Source of the DNA: Paramacrobiotus metropolitanus
Taxonomy: Eukaryota; Tardigrada; Eutardigrada; Parachela; Macrobiotidae
NCBI RefSeq assembly: GCF_019649055.1
Contig: NW_026570236.1
Coordinates: 1-64,000 of the forward strand
Length of the DNA: 64,000 nucleotides
Direction: 5' to 3'
The number at the start of each line of letters is the position of its first letter. Position 1 is the stretch's first letter. The notes beneath the pieces are model-generated. The model ran no database searches. It was not told the origin of the DNA and saw nothing but the letters and a program-made list of their open reading frames with translations. A program made the position numbers and the translations under genes. Shown here piece after piece: positions 42,019 through 54,335 of this stretch.

Positions 42019-44230
42019 AGTGAACGGGATGTGACATCAATCATGCGGATACCCGGATGACCTTTGGAGACTGCTCAGTTTTTTTGTATTATGCGTGAAA
42101 AGCGTTTGGGGTGTAAGTGCACTACTGATTTCATGATCATGACTTTGTTAATACTTATCTTTCATGACGGTTGTATATACGTGTACAGAAAAAATAAATC
42201 CATATACACTTTAACTCCAGAATTCATGTGTGGATAGAAACCGGACGAAAATCTAATAATGTTAGTGCTAAGTTAACAATTCAGGCATTTTGCGTAAATT
42301 AAATAGTTTAATTTTTCGCAGCTTGCAACATAATATTCCCGTTATTCGTGTAATGCATGGGACGCTACAGGGTTTAGTAATATTATGTGCACAGCGTGCG
42401 CGATAGCAAAACCCGCAAAATGGTATCTTCCAGTATTTGCTGTTTTTTTCCGCGCTATTGATACCCGCATATTGTGACCATCGGATCCATGACCATAAGG
42501 AAGTTGACCAACGAACATGCAACTAGGGTATCATTATAATGCTGTGCTTTGTACTAATTCAGCAAGAATGGCGCTCTCGTCCGGACGCACGTCCGTCGAG
42601 CCCCTGTCAACATAAGAAAAATTCTCAAAACATGGCATTTACACGACAACCATCTTTTTTGTACAATAAAGCTGCAGCTTGTAATGACGGCTGTACTGGC
42701 TACAATACTTTCGTAAGTATGGTGACAAGTGAACAACTTATTTTTTGTTAACAACATAACATGCAATTCCTAGATCATAGTTCGTATTCAACTTCCTAAT
42801 AGCCAACTATACGCGCGTGATGGGAACAAACCATTTGAATGTGATCTATTTGTGCATTAGGCAAAATATGCAGGTTTGAGTCGCTAATGGTATTAAATAA
42901 GTCGAAGTTAAAAATTATTCGCTGCTAGTTGTCCGGTTTTTTCAGATAATTATTTAAAGAATTATTCTGCATGTAATTGTACCAAATAAGGCGTGATAGT
43001 ACGTGTATTAATAATTTCTTGACGGGGGTTTAATGCGCGTTATATGGATCTGCAATGCTCTCCTCCTCGCACGCGCGTCTTTTGCGGGAAAACACCTATT
43101 TTAACATACATTCGCAAAAGGCAGGAATACAGCTTTTCCACCGCATGTCTATACCGCGTAAAAGCGCATTTTACGCAGGTGTTTATACCATAGGGTGATA
43201 CGGCACTGCGCATTATAACCACAAATTACAATCATATATTATGTCCAAGATCATGTCGAAGATGTAATTGCAGAGCATTCTAAAATTTATTTCGCCATAG
43301 TAATGTGGAACTAACTCAACAAAGAGCTGAACTTCATTTGCATAAATGGGCAACCTGGCACAAATGAAGTAAGAACGGGTTCGCGATTGAAAGGTCAACG
43401 GTGGTAAACAATCGCACACTACAAATGCAACCGGAAAATACAATAGAAGAACTTCTGCTGCAATTTCAACCGGAAAATACATTATTAAAAAGGCAGATTA
43501 CAGGGCATAAAACGAAGATACTCAATAAACGAAGTAGCTGCAAAAATGTAACGCGACCGTACTTAATTACAGTTGCTAATTTTATGCTTTCACGCACCGT
43601 TAAAGGTTTGTACGTTGCACACCAGTTTCTCGGGTTGAGCAAAACATTTCTGGGTAGATGTGGTGTTACACTATGCCGTAATCTCATTCGATATTTTGCG
43701 CATAAGCAAAAATACCGGCGTATCGTAAGTGCCCACCTGGCTTTGCGATTACCACTGCCGTGTTGCAAATTGTGAAGCAAATACAGGCTGGAGGAATTTA
43801 ATGTGTTGTCCATAATCCATATGCATGTTTCCCCACAAATCCTGTGGCAGGAATAACTGACTGGGTTTAGTTTCTTAGTGCTTGCGCATAACAGCATAAG
43901 GAAATGTTTACATTGAGGTAAAAGTGCATCTCTTTCCTCTCTCCGTATCGATTGCTAACCTGAATGGAATCTTCAATTTCTTTACGTAAATTTCGGTCCG
44001 ACTCGGTAGACCAGCAGAAAATGTGGCTTGAAATTTTACGGTAATAATCCACTGCACGGTGTACATGTGTCTTCTACAATTCAGTCAACTGCATTTTTCA
44101 GCCATCTTGTTTACGTATGTCCGAATGTAGTTTTCATGCCGGAAGGCAAAGAGCGGCAGTGCAATGTCACGCTTCTGTGCCACAGCGGCGCGTGCATATC
44201 TGCCGTTAAGTACAGTACTATACGGTTAGG
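42019..44230. other. Intergenic, no gene seen
   Basis: About 2.2 kb with no coding sequence I can support. A polyadenylation-like AATAAA lies at about 42193, consistent with the end of the secreted-protein gene. Confidence 0.5.
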
Positions 44231-46353
44231 ATGAGAACAGAACGTCCAAGTCGTTCGGTAGCTCATCAGTTTTATGCGTTTCTAATGCTGTACTTTCCGC
44301 TACCTTTGTACATTTTCCATCCACCAAGATTCCTCCATCTGCGAATGTTCCAGCGATACTTACGCTACGGACGGTGCCGTAAAGTTGTGTTGATCCTGGC
44401 ATTATGCATACTGCTGCATGTGTTTATACGGTTTGTTACCGATCGGTTTTTAACAAAGGTGAGAGAAAGGAAAACATCCGGATGTGGCTGTACAGGTTTC
44501 GGTGGTTTGTCTTATGATCAGGTTCAGTTTAAGAGCTGTCACTTGGTGACCAGTTTTATTATAGAGATAGTGGTATCTTAAGATTCTGCGGCGGATTAGG
44601 CTGCATAGAAATAATGGTTGAGTACTTGTACTTACTTCCTGTAAAGCCGTAACAATAATGTTGTTGTGTTGAACGGTTTTGTTGGAAAGCGTCGTACACA
44701 GCAGCGTACAGTACTTACGTTACGGCTTAAGCGCATGATGGGTTTCGGGAGGGAAGGCCAGCTAACGCGACGTATTAGAGCGACCACAATTTTTGGCAAT
44801 ACTCGTAGCTGATTACCGAACCGTTTACCGTAGTAACAGACTTCGGCTTGTTATCAAATTCTAAATAAAATAAATTATCTTTCTTTACCACTAGAGTTGC
44901 TTTTTAATTTTATGCAGATCCAGTGTTGTTTTAAACGTTCAAATGTACTAAAATATTACCTTCTGAAGCAATCGCGCGTTTATATTTCCCTGTTTTTATT
45001 TCGAATACCGTAAGATAGATATAGTACAGTACAATGAGTAGGTATAATACATCATTGCCTTCGTCGAACGCCAAGACGGATAAATACAGTACATAAGCAT
45101 AAACTTTCCTCCTGTACTGTATCCACGCTGGTTTAGAAGCTGTGTTGAATTGTTTATCAACGCAGCGTGATGCAGCTTGGTCCTCTCGTAATTTATTTTT
45201 ATTTCTTGGTGCATTGCACTGTTTTCGGTACTTTGGTAAACGAAACAGAAAAGGTAACGACTCAGAATTTGCGTAGAAAAACTGGATGTAGCAAGGGGTT
45301 ATGATTCATCTAATCTCTGTTCATTTAAAGGTCATTTTACTGCACTCCCGGTACTACCATGGACCCTGGAGACTACCCAAAGACCGCAAGATTTTCCAAG
45401 ATCTCCACTGCCCTGTGAGTAATTGTAAATTAACCGAAGACCCGCAGCAGTATTCCCGCGCGGACGCCGTAATTTTCCACGGGCCCGATCTGTCGGTGAA
45501 CATCCCGGATAAGCTACCGCAGCAGCGATGGGTCTTCTTGACAATCGAACCCCCCGACGAATTACCCAACTTGCAGTCGCACCGGAAACTCTTGGATCTC
45601 ATCGACTGGACGAGTACGTACAGCTCGGAATCGGATATTCGCATCGTCTACGGCAAGTTCATCAGCGGCCAGCCATCGCCGATTCAGTACCCTTTCTCAC
45701 CCACCCCCCAACCCCGCATCGCTTCGCAGATTGTAGACGAATGTGGTACCGGAAATCAGCGTGATCTCTATCTGCGGACGCTCACATCCCAGTTGGGCGC
45801 GGATAAAATGCGGGTGTTCGGGCAGTGCGGGGATGGTTTCTGCCGAGATATGACGGAGGCGCAGTGTCTGGAGATGGTCAGTCGGAGTTATCGCTTCTAT
45901 TTGGCCTTCGAACGGACCAACTGCCGCGAATATATTTCCGAAGAATTCTGGAGGAAAGCGCTACAGAGTAATCTTATCCCCGTCGCGATGGGCGGCCAGA
46001 GGATTGATTACGAGCGTTATGCGCCACCGCAGAGTTTTATCCACGCGGCGGACTTCAATTCAACGAAGCAGTTCACAGAGTTTTTGGTTAAGCTCAGCAA
46101 AGACACCGAGCGATATCAGCAGTATTTCGATTGGCAGGCACTGGGTGCGGCCAGGGTAGGGATCAATGGGAAGAATATTAGTAGTAATAAATATTGGTGT
46201 GATTTGTGCGCGGCGCTTAACGAGCCCGACGAGATCAGGAAGCCGCGTGCCCGCACCCGACCCATCTGGAAATGGTGGACTGCGGACACTCAATGTGATA
46301 ATAAACTTGTTTGGCATGATTTACTGACGAAAATAAAAGATGCCGATATCTGA
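44231..46353 (+). CDS. GT10 alpha-1,3-fucosyltransferase, two exons, intact
   Basis: Exon 1 (44231-44458) encodes a cytoplasmic basic N-terminus and a signal anchor (KVVLILALCILLHVFIRFV), typical of a type II Golgi enzyme. After an 872-nt intron, exon 2 (45331-46353) encodes the catalytic domain. The GT10 motif is clear: FYLAFERTNCREYISEEFWR, then AL-x-SNLIPVAMG. Family members transfer fucose from GDP-fucose to GlcNAc in alpha-1,3 linkage on N-glycans or related glycans. Total about 416 aa, normal for the family. Its 3' end is duplicated at 59465-59729. Confidence 0.88.
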
Positions 46354-46720
46354 ATTTTAATTTGCCATATTCCCAAAAGTCACAAACGAAGGTTCGAAAG
46401 TGAACCAAAACCACAAACAGGTATAAGACCACAAACAGCAGACCTTTGCCCACACAAACAAAATAAACGGATAGTGGAATTACAATTTGAAATAATCGGA
46501 AAATTCAAAGGGTCAGACAATTTGAACTATCAGTTACTATCAGTTTCTTGACCAGTTATTTGCGATCTGGTTAAACTCCAAAGATGATTCGGTTCGGTAA
46601 GTGTAGAATGTATGTACAATAAATTTGGTACACAAATATCTATGTTACATAAAAACATAAATGCAATTTCTTGCAGGAGACAGCACAAAAGCAATAAACT
46701 AAAAGGCACCTCCAAATCTC

Positions 46721-47620
46721 TTACGGGTTTTTCTTGGTTGATTTCTGACCCCGATTCCGAAACCTTTTGAAAACATAATCGATATCAACCTAAAGTAAAA
46801 CAGTAAAATAGAACCCATTTGCACGTACCAAGATAATACAGCTTCACGAGGGAGTGAGAGTTTCTTTGCCAGGGCTTCCGACTGCAAATGTGTGGGATGG
46901 TGATTTTTCAGGAACTCGCGTTCTAAAAGGAAAACAGTAAAACACTGTTTAATCACACACTGGAGCTAAGGTAACCCGTCATTTAAACGTTCTGCGAGAT
47001 GACACTGTACGAGTAGAAATTTTAAACAAACCATGGCACACTCTATATTCATACGGCATACCAAGCAATAAGAGGAAACATTTGCAAGAAATGCCAAGAA
47101 TCTAATTATTCTAGCACGGACACACAACAAAGGAAACCGCAAGACCAACCTGCAGCACTCATGTTGCGCAGCAGGCTTATTGCTCGTTCATCGGAAACCC
47201 CAGCCCGACTGAAGACGACCATAGCCATCTGCACCGCTTGCGCCAACTCGGCCTTCTCGTCCTCCGTCAGATGTATCTCCTGATACACCACTTCCTGCTC
47301 GGCCTCTTCCTCATCCTCCGTGGAGCCCGTCTGCTGCGAGAGTCCCCCACCGGGCTGCGCTTGCTCGTCGGCAACAATGCGCCACTCCACGCTGTCGTCC
47401 TCGGCAGGACAGGAATTTTTGCGACAGTGACATAGAACAAACTGTTAACTGTTAAGTTTTGAAATGAGAGGCGAACAGTTTTAAAGTTCAACCAAAAACA
47501 AACAAGTCAACCAAACTGCACGAGTGTGTACTGTGTATTGTGTAGTGCGTCAACTGCACCAGTTAAAAAGGTGGCAACACTGCAACCCCCCATGATGCTG
47601 GTCAGATCTACTAAAGTGCA
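46721..47620 (-). pseudogene. Truncated copy of the homeobox gene at 60085-62330
   Basis: Matches the right-hand gene over its acidic exon (47152-about 47400), the REFLKNHHPTHLQSEAL exon near 46830-46925, and the last exon (46721-46763). Exon 3 of the parent is missing. The 5' exon and about 1.17 kb are deleted near 47412, where homology jumps to the parent's 5' flank (about 62370-62540). The recognition-helix exon reads FRNRGQK where the parent has FRNRRQK. Without its first and third exons this copy is not expected to make the full protein. Confidence 0.8.
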
Positions 47621-47834
47621 ACGAGGAACTTACCATTGGCGGTTTGGCCCGTCCTGCCAGCAAGTTTGTATCGTTAACTCATTGTATTTATCGGGATTCT
47701 GGAACCGTGAGATCTCAGATTATCTTTATTTTCCGTGCCAGTGTAGTCCAAATAAAGTTGCAAATACCGAGTCGTGCCTTCAGTTACTCTACTAGTTCAT
47801 AGTTACTCTACAACACCGGTTTCTTTAGAATAGT

Positions 47835-48945
47835 ATGGCGGCTAAACTTTTCTGGAGCAATTTGAGTCAGTTAATACGTACAGAAAGGGTTATTTGTTGG
47901 TTGTATGATGCCCAGGACGCTAAAGCTGCAGACGCTGGCGAAGCCATTAAAGGGCCGACAATCCGCCTGCTTTTTCGATACAACCCGGCCAGTTTGTTTG
48001 GACTTGAACTGCATACCAGCTGGACGAAAACTTTAAGAGAAATCCTGTCTTTCTGTCGGTTTGCCGCCAAACTCAAAACTGGACTTGGAAGCCCAAAGAC
48101 GATCCGGTTTCATGACGAATCTAAAGTTTCGCTGGATGTAGCTTTGGTTGAGTTGAATACTTCGGAGGCCACAGCACATAAAATTCTACGCCGTGAGGAC
48201 GACAAGCCTATTTTCCTGTTATACGTGGAAGATTCTGCGGACTACTCATCCGATGTATCAGTGCCGGATGCTGATGCTGACGAACCCAAACCTGTGAGTG
48301 TTGTGCCAGTTAAATATTGGAAATATCTATATTACGTACAGACTACGGAGTTTAACGATTTTAATCCTAACGCTGAACGATATTTAGACGCCGCATCTTG
48401 CATATTCAAATTTTTCCTTATCCAGGTTTAGTTTATCCGCCTGGTTCAGCTCTTTTTTCTCATCATGAGAAACTGTATCTACTATCCACTATCAGTATCA
48501 TTATCAACCATTCCGTTAGTTTTACGTACTAATTTTTTCTCCTGCTAATCTTGAATTTACTACAAACGCTCATTTGTACATGAGTTGCAGGCAATGGAGT
48601 GGAGCCGGAACTTGGATTACTTGTCGGAAGATGTTCCTCTGAAGTTGGGTTGGATTCCCGTACATGTTGTCAACAAATTCACAGGCAACCCAATTGCTTA
48701 TCTGCAGGCCACCGGCACGGCCACAGTGGGAAACGTCATTTACACGGGCCAAGCAGCTGAACATTTCTGGGGATGGCCGATGGATTAATGCGGCTCGTAA
48801 ATTTTACAATTTAAACGACACTATCGGTAATTTGCGTCTGGCCATGGTGGAGCCCGATCAGCCTGTAATTCTGGCGCTGGAGCTGGCCAGTGCTGGAACG
48901 CAGAATATCGACGAACCGGGTATGGCGGTATCGGACGAAGAATAA
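47835..48945 (+). CDS. Unrecognised host gene, two exons, one frame break
   Basis: Exon 1 is 47835-48293 (MAAKLFWSNLSQLIRTERV), the donor is GTGAGT, and exon 2 begins at 48591 after GTTGCAG. The reading frame changes near 48775, at a GGGG run, after which coding continues to 48945 (ending AVSDEE). The product would be about 270 aa, globular with an acidic tail and a mid-acidic linker (VPDADADEPKP). I do not recognise a family. The shift may be a homopolymer error. Confidence 0.5.
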
Positions 48946-50302
48946 TATGTAGGTTTGAGACATTTTCATTACCAACAGTACAGACCGATAGCATTTTTAT
49001 GATATCCATCATTCCGTTTCAGTGAACTGGCGCTGTGATCTACCACGATGCATCTCACTGCTGAACTGCTGAAACTTTGTACACGTTCTCTGAATGAATC
49101 GCGTTTTGCAGCTAGTTTTAAACCGTTCTTTTTTATGGCAGGTTTTTTTGTGGATTTTTCTATTGAGAAATTAGCAGTGTAGCCTCTCTTGCTCACTTAT
49201 TGCTGTGGACAAAAACCAAAGCATCTTTTTTTTAGCTATGGCCTAGGAAATTGGAAATGTTTTATCTTGCTTGTTTGTCTTATGTCCGTTTAGGAATGAG
49301 AGAATCGCTGGGTTTCGCTCTTTGAGAAACAATCATTTTCTTTGGTCAAACTAGTGATGTCTTGGCACAAACTGCTACAGTGGTTCACAAACAAGCTTCA
49401 TGAAACCGCAGCATTTAATAAAAAAATTGCTCTATGTAGATCATTATTATTTAAACTGTAATCATTTCACGTATTCAAAACCGGCATCGTGGCAGTTAAA
49501 TCAGGAGATTTTGACCGATGGTTTACCCACTAATTCTGAATGAGATTGTTGTAGCAAGTTCATAAATTAAAGTTCTAGTACTAAAGCCATTTAATGCTGA
49601 AAGCATTAAATGTCGTTAACGCAGAGCTCTCGCAGTACTTAGCAACGAGGCACGCATAAATCGGAGAGGGGTTCGATGTGTACCGCAAGTGCTCAGTATT
49701 CATCGTAAAAACAACTGAACACTAAAACTTCGTAAAAATTTCGCGCAGCCCTCCCACCCGGCCCCTTTTTGATTCAAACCCATTCAGCCTTGTTGTCATA
49801 TTGTCACATGTTCTCCTGTGTTTTATTGTCACAATTCCTCCTGTGTGCTTTGCGATTTATGGTGAATAAAGGGGTGTCCGGCGCGGCTCGTGTTGAACTG
49901 CCCAGCGACCTGCGGTTGCCTTTCGTCGTCAGTGCACCGTACGGACATCGCGCGGCGCAGTAGACTACTTGCCCCGGCATCCGTCAAGCGGCAATACGTT
50001 TACACCGAGAGCTCGAAAGCGTTAACTAGCAATAATATTTTTGTTACTGTATGTTCCTGTACGGTCTAAATTATCAGCTGTGTTTTGATTCTGCAAGACT
50101 GGAACTAATAAACACCCTTCCAAACTATTAAGTAGTTGGCAGATAAAAATTCAACCAGTAAGTCAAGACGGTCTAACTTAGAACTACCAGAAGACCCCGT
50201 TATCAGGACAGCTGACGCTTGCATCATGCAGCAATTGTTGTTCCACGTTATCATCAATCATCTCAAGCAGAAATTCGAAACAGGAAAGTATAATACAGAC
50301 CA
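48946..50302. other. Intergenic; contains a perfect small palindrome
   Basis: At 49588-49612, CATTTAATGCT is followed by GAA and its exact reverse complement. Otherwise no gene is seen. A polyadenylation-like signal occurs near 50108. Confidence 0.5.
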
Positions 50303-51222
50303 TTATAACGAGCCGCCATCGTTCAAGTTGAACTTTGATCTTTCCGGCTGATCGTAGCTTTCATTGCCTCCTTTGTTCATGTCAAAATTCGTTTGTTCCG
50401 TGTCTTCATCTGATGACGCCAGTGTCCGAGCTTTTGTCGGTGAGCTCTTTTCTTGTACCACTGCCTTATCCGTTTCTTCTTCATCACTATCCATAACCCG
50501 CGCCTTCTTCTTTACCGTCTCCTTTTCCTCGTCCGAAGAAGCCAACGCGTCTCGTCCACTCGCCATCCGAAGAGGAGGACGTATCTGCGTCGCTGACGTT
50601 CTCTTTTGTGAGATAACATTTTCCTTGTGGCCCAGCGTACGGATCATAATCCTGGCCTTTGTCTTCATAAGGAGCGGACCCAATCTCTCCTTCCCGCTGG
50701 TCTTCACGCTTTTTCCGACCAGGGAGTCTCTTCTTTCGGCCTTCAGAGTCATGTTTCAATCGCTTTCGACTCGGCTCACCTACAGTGTTTAGAGAAATTA
50801 AAGCATTCAATATGCGAAGAAAAAAAAACGCGCATATCAAACAAAACCTTCATATAAAGTTTCAAATAAGTTTCATAGAAAGCGTCATGAAAAATTATAC
50901 TAACGGCAATTAAACTATTTTTTTAAAAAATTACTATTAAATTATTTCTTCAAGATAACCCACTTGGACGGTCTTCGTAAACATCCCCATCGTTAACGAA
51001 TCCATCGTCTTCCGTTGCTGACCGCAACAGCTTCTCCTTGACTTCCAGAGCCCTGTCAAGCACCTCTTGGCGTTTCTTCATCAGGTCTTCCTGCTCCTTC
51101 AACTTCTTTTCTTCCTTGCGGACGCTTTCTTCTCGAACTCGCTTCTGATAAGCCAATCTGGCCTCTTCCACTTTTTAACGATTCAGCTTCTGAGCGGTGT
51201 CTGTATCTTTCGCGCGATCGAG
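50303..51222 (-). pseudogene. CTR9: CTR9 copy 2, C-terminal part
   Basis: Corresponds to copy 1 positions about 27400-28440: the coiled-coil helix (EEARLAYQKRVREESVRKEE) and the charged C-terminal tail. It contains a stop within the coiled-coil start near 51177, where a TAA stands in the KLNR-KVEEA segment, and other frame shifts. It is separated from the rest of CTR9 copy 2 by the HCF-1 segment at 51223-54335. Confidence 0.8.
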
Positions 51223-54200
51223 GAAAAATTTCCACTACACTGCATTCCCCCATTCCTTTCCTTCAATCACAAATTAGGAGCACATTCACAACTAACAAAT
51301 GTAGTAATCGAATCAATTGTGATCCAATCAGTTTCATTATAACCGATGGTTAACTTATGCAAACTGGTCGGATTACTTATAACTTCGCAATCCCAGCGTC
51401 TCGCGGCACCACCAACAACCAAAATCCAAATAGATCTCTGCAATATTCATAAACAATTCCCCACGTGGCGTATTACTCGCATATCTTCACCGTGCTGACT
51501 GGGGCTGAGAATCTGCAAAACGGAGAATCATGACATTTTCAGTTAAATGGCAAACAGTTACAACTAATTAATAGCACTATTGCGAAATATGCACCAAAAC
51601 ACTCGAACTGATTTTGCCGTACTTTACCAGAAGACAAAGAATGCACTATGCCAATATCACCTTATTAGTTAATAACTTTTTTGGGTGATGTTGTTATCTT
51701 ATAGTTGTGGAATTCGCTTTCTTTACTGGGTATAACGAACAAAAATCGATGGCAGCACTGCTCTTGAAAATCTTCGCTGAGATTAATGGCAATTCCCATC
51801 ACAGCGATTCCATCTAATCTTACCCTGACGAAAGACCAGTTATAAACTTATAAGTATGTTACAGGTGCCAAAAAGTAAGAAATCCAGAGCCTTTATTATC
51901 TGTACACACTAAACAACTGGTCAATTAACGAAACGGTTGGAACACTTTGGGCACACGTACATTTCAATCAATTTTTTTTAAAAATCACGAATTACCTTGC
52001 AACCAGCGGATTTGAGTGGCAGGACCATATCCTTTATCATTCTTGGCTGCAATCCGGAAAATGATTGTCGGTTTCTGTGCACTGCAGTCGTAATAAGCAT
52101 ATCTGTAGATTTTCATGGGTAATCGTGCAAGTGGGCACAGGATCATCATAAACTTTCATAAACGACAAATGATTCGTCGGAATGGCGACATCCGGCTTAC
52201 CATTCTGCGGCTTCGTGGCCAAGTAAAATACACTGCGTAGTGCGTACTCGTTGATGTTATCCCCGTGATTCGTGCGCGGCTCCCACGTCAACAAAGCTCC
52301 TTCCGGACACCACAGAAAACAAAACGGCTTAATAAATTTACTGACTGGTGTACTGTACAATCAATTAAACCACAACGCTGTGAACTGCGCATACTGTTGT
52401 AATTTTAAAATTAAATGGAGCTCCCGGGAATCCTGGTAGGCACGTTTTAAACGCGGACATCTCACTCCATACACCGCGACCACAAGCGTTGATTCCAGCC
52501 ACTCGGAATTTATAGGCAATATCCGGTAGAAGAGGATGTTTGACCATCGCCACATTGTACTCGTACAACATTCCCATCATTGCACACTGATGTGGCAGAA
52601 ATTTTCGCTAACATTTCTTCTTACATTTTTGAAATCTTCCTCATTAACCGTACAAAATAATTCTGGACGACAAATGTCGGATAAGCAGTTGGGGCGACAC
52701 CACAATTTCGTAACCTGTCCATCTTCCTTTGACTTTGGTTCGGCAGGCTTTGCAGCTTCTGTAGCAGTCGTTGTTGCAGTCTGCATTCAAGTCAATCAAA
52801 TAGTAATGAAAATTACAAACAATTCGCTACAAATTCCAAGTATACCGTATAATCTTTCTCTTGGCTGGACGCCGACCCAGAACCATCACTCGCCTGTTCC
52901 TTCGCTCCGCCATGTTTTCCAGTTCCAATGGCTTCGGCTGAATTTTCTGTTGTGCTGGTATCAGTTTTATCAGATGGCTCCGGTTCTGTTGTCTCTGACA
53001 CTGGCTTAGCATTGGTCGTCGGAGTGGCCGGGAAGGCGGTAGATGTCGGTACAACAACCATGGGGGATTTGGCTGGAGTTTGTTTCTAAGCATTGAAAAT
53101 GATCGCCTGAGGTTTACTGGCCGCATTCGTTGCTAAAAATCCAACACATCACATCGTTCAAATTCAATAATTAGAAAACTAATGCAACATCCCGTACCAG
53201 CTGGCTGCGGAACCAATTTAACCATCCCGCTGACGGGAACCACTGATCCAAGTGTCAACGTAATCCCTTGCGTCGATATCGGTTTCATCAGCGTTACAAA
53301 ATGCGCATCGCTAGGCAGGTTCTTTCCCAGAGTGATCAACTGCGGTTTCGCCGCGGTCGAGGCTGTGGTTAGTGTCACCGTGGAAGTGGATGTTGCACTA
53401 ATTTGTTGCCAGCGCCGGTTGTGGCTGTGGTTTTACTGGCAATGAACCGAGCGCGGTCGGATTGGGGCTGACACGAAGCTGGAGGAGATTCATACACCTG
53501 GAGTTGCGAATGGTAATTCTCCGCTAAAAAATTGCAGCTCTAAATAACATCTCTAATTAACAATTATTTTTATCCCTTCCTACCAGTTGCGGCTAAGAAA
53601 CGCGTAAAGTAGACGTCTAACTACGTGGTCGATGCGCGAAGCAACTGCACTTTTCCAAGAGTGACAGGTTTCGTCGTTTCGAGAAACCACATATCATTAC
53701 AACAAACCTACACTAAATAACAGTTTCTCCAATCACTGTAATTACTTAAAAAAAGGCGATGCAGGGAACAGTGCACAAAATTATCGATCACCAGTTTGTA
53801 TTTCTTTACCTGCTTATTATTGGCTTTCTTGAGCCATCTCGCCCAGACCAAACGTACATCCGATTGTGGACTACAGCCGCACAGTGACCTGCATGTGCCC
53901 GAGGAAACTCGGTTTTTTTCACCGAAGCTATACTGGTCCCAACGATTTCTATCAAACAGTTTAAAAACTATTGTAATGGCAGAAATAAAAAAAAACAAAT
54001 TATTTTAAAAACACTTCCTCACCAGAATAGAATAGAAAACGTTTATGCATTTCCACTCCTTCTGCAGTGCAGTCAGTCCATCTTCATCTGTGGGAATCTC
54101 CCTTTCTTTTTTGCGAGGTATCCATCCGCCGAACACGTAAATCTTATTACTGCCCACTAATGCCGTGTGAAGACTCCGAGCAAATGGTGCAACTCCCGTC

Positions 54201-54335
54201 GTCAGAGGCTTCTGCCATGTTAGCGTTTCTGAAATATGAATTCCATTATTATTCGCATTACGCAATAAGTACTTGCAGTAACTCAAACTACAAGACAATG
54301 AGCCATCCAAAACTACTTACTCAAAGGTAATCCGC
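51223..54335 (-). pseudogene. HCFC1: HCF-1 3' segment (exon 4 to beyond the stop) inserted inside CTR9 copy 2
   Basis: Corresponds to about 31260-33962 of the intact locus: Kelch exon 4 ([12 protein letters not shown] near 54230) through the FN3 exons and past the stop. It has the same orientation as the CTR9 pieces on both sides. Several frame shifts are present, for example near 53880, where the Kelch exon 5 frame breaks. It has no 5' exons and cannot encode the full protein. Confidence 0.85.
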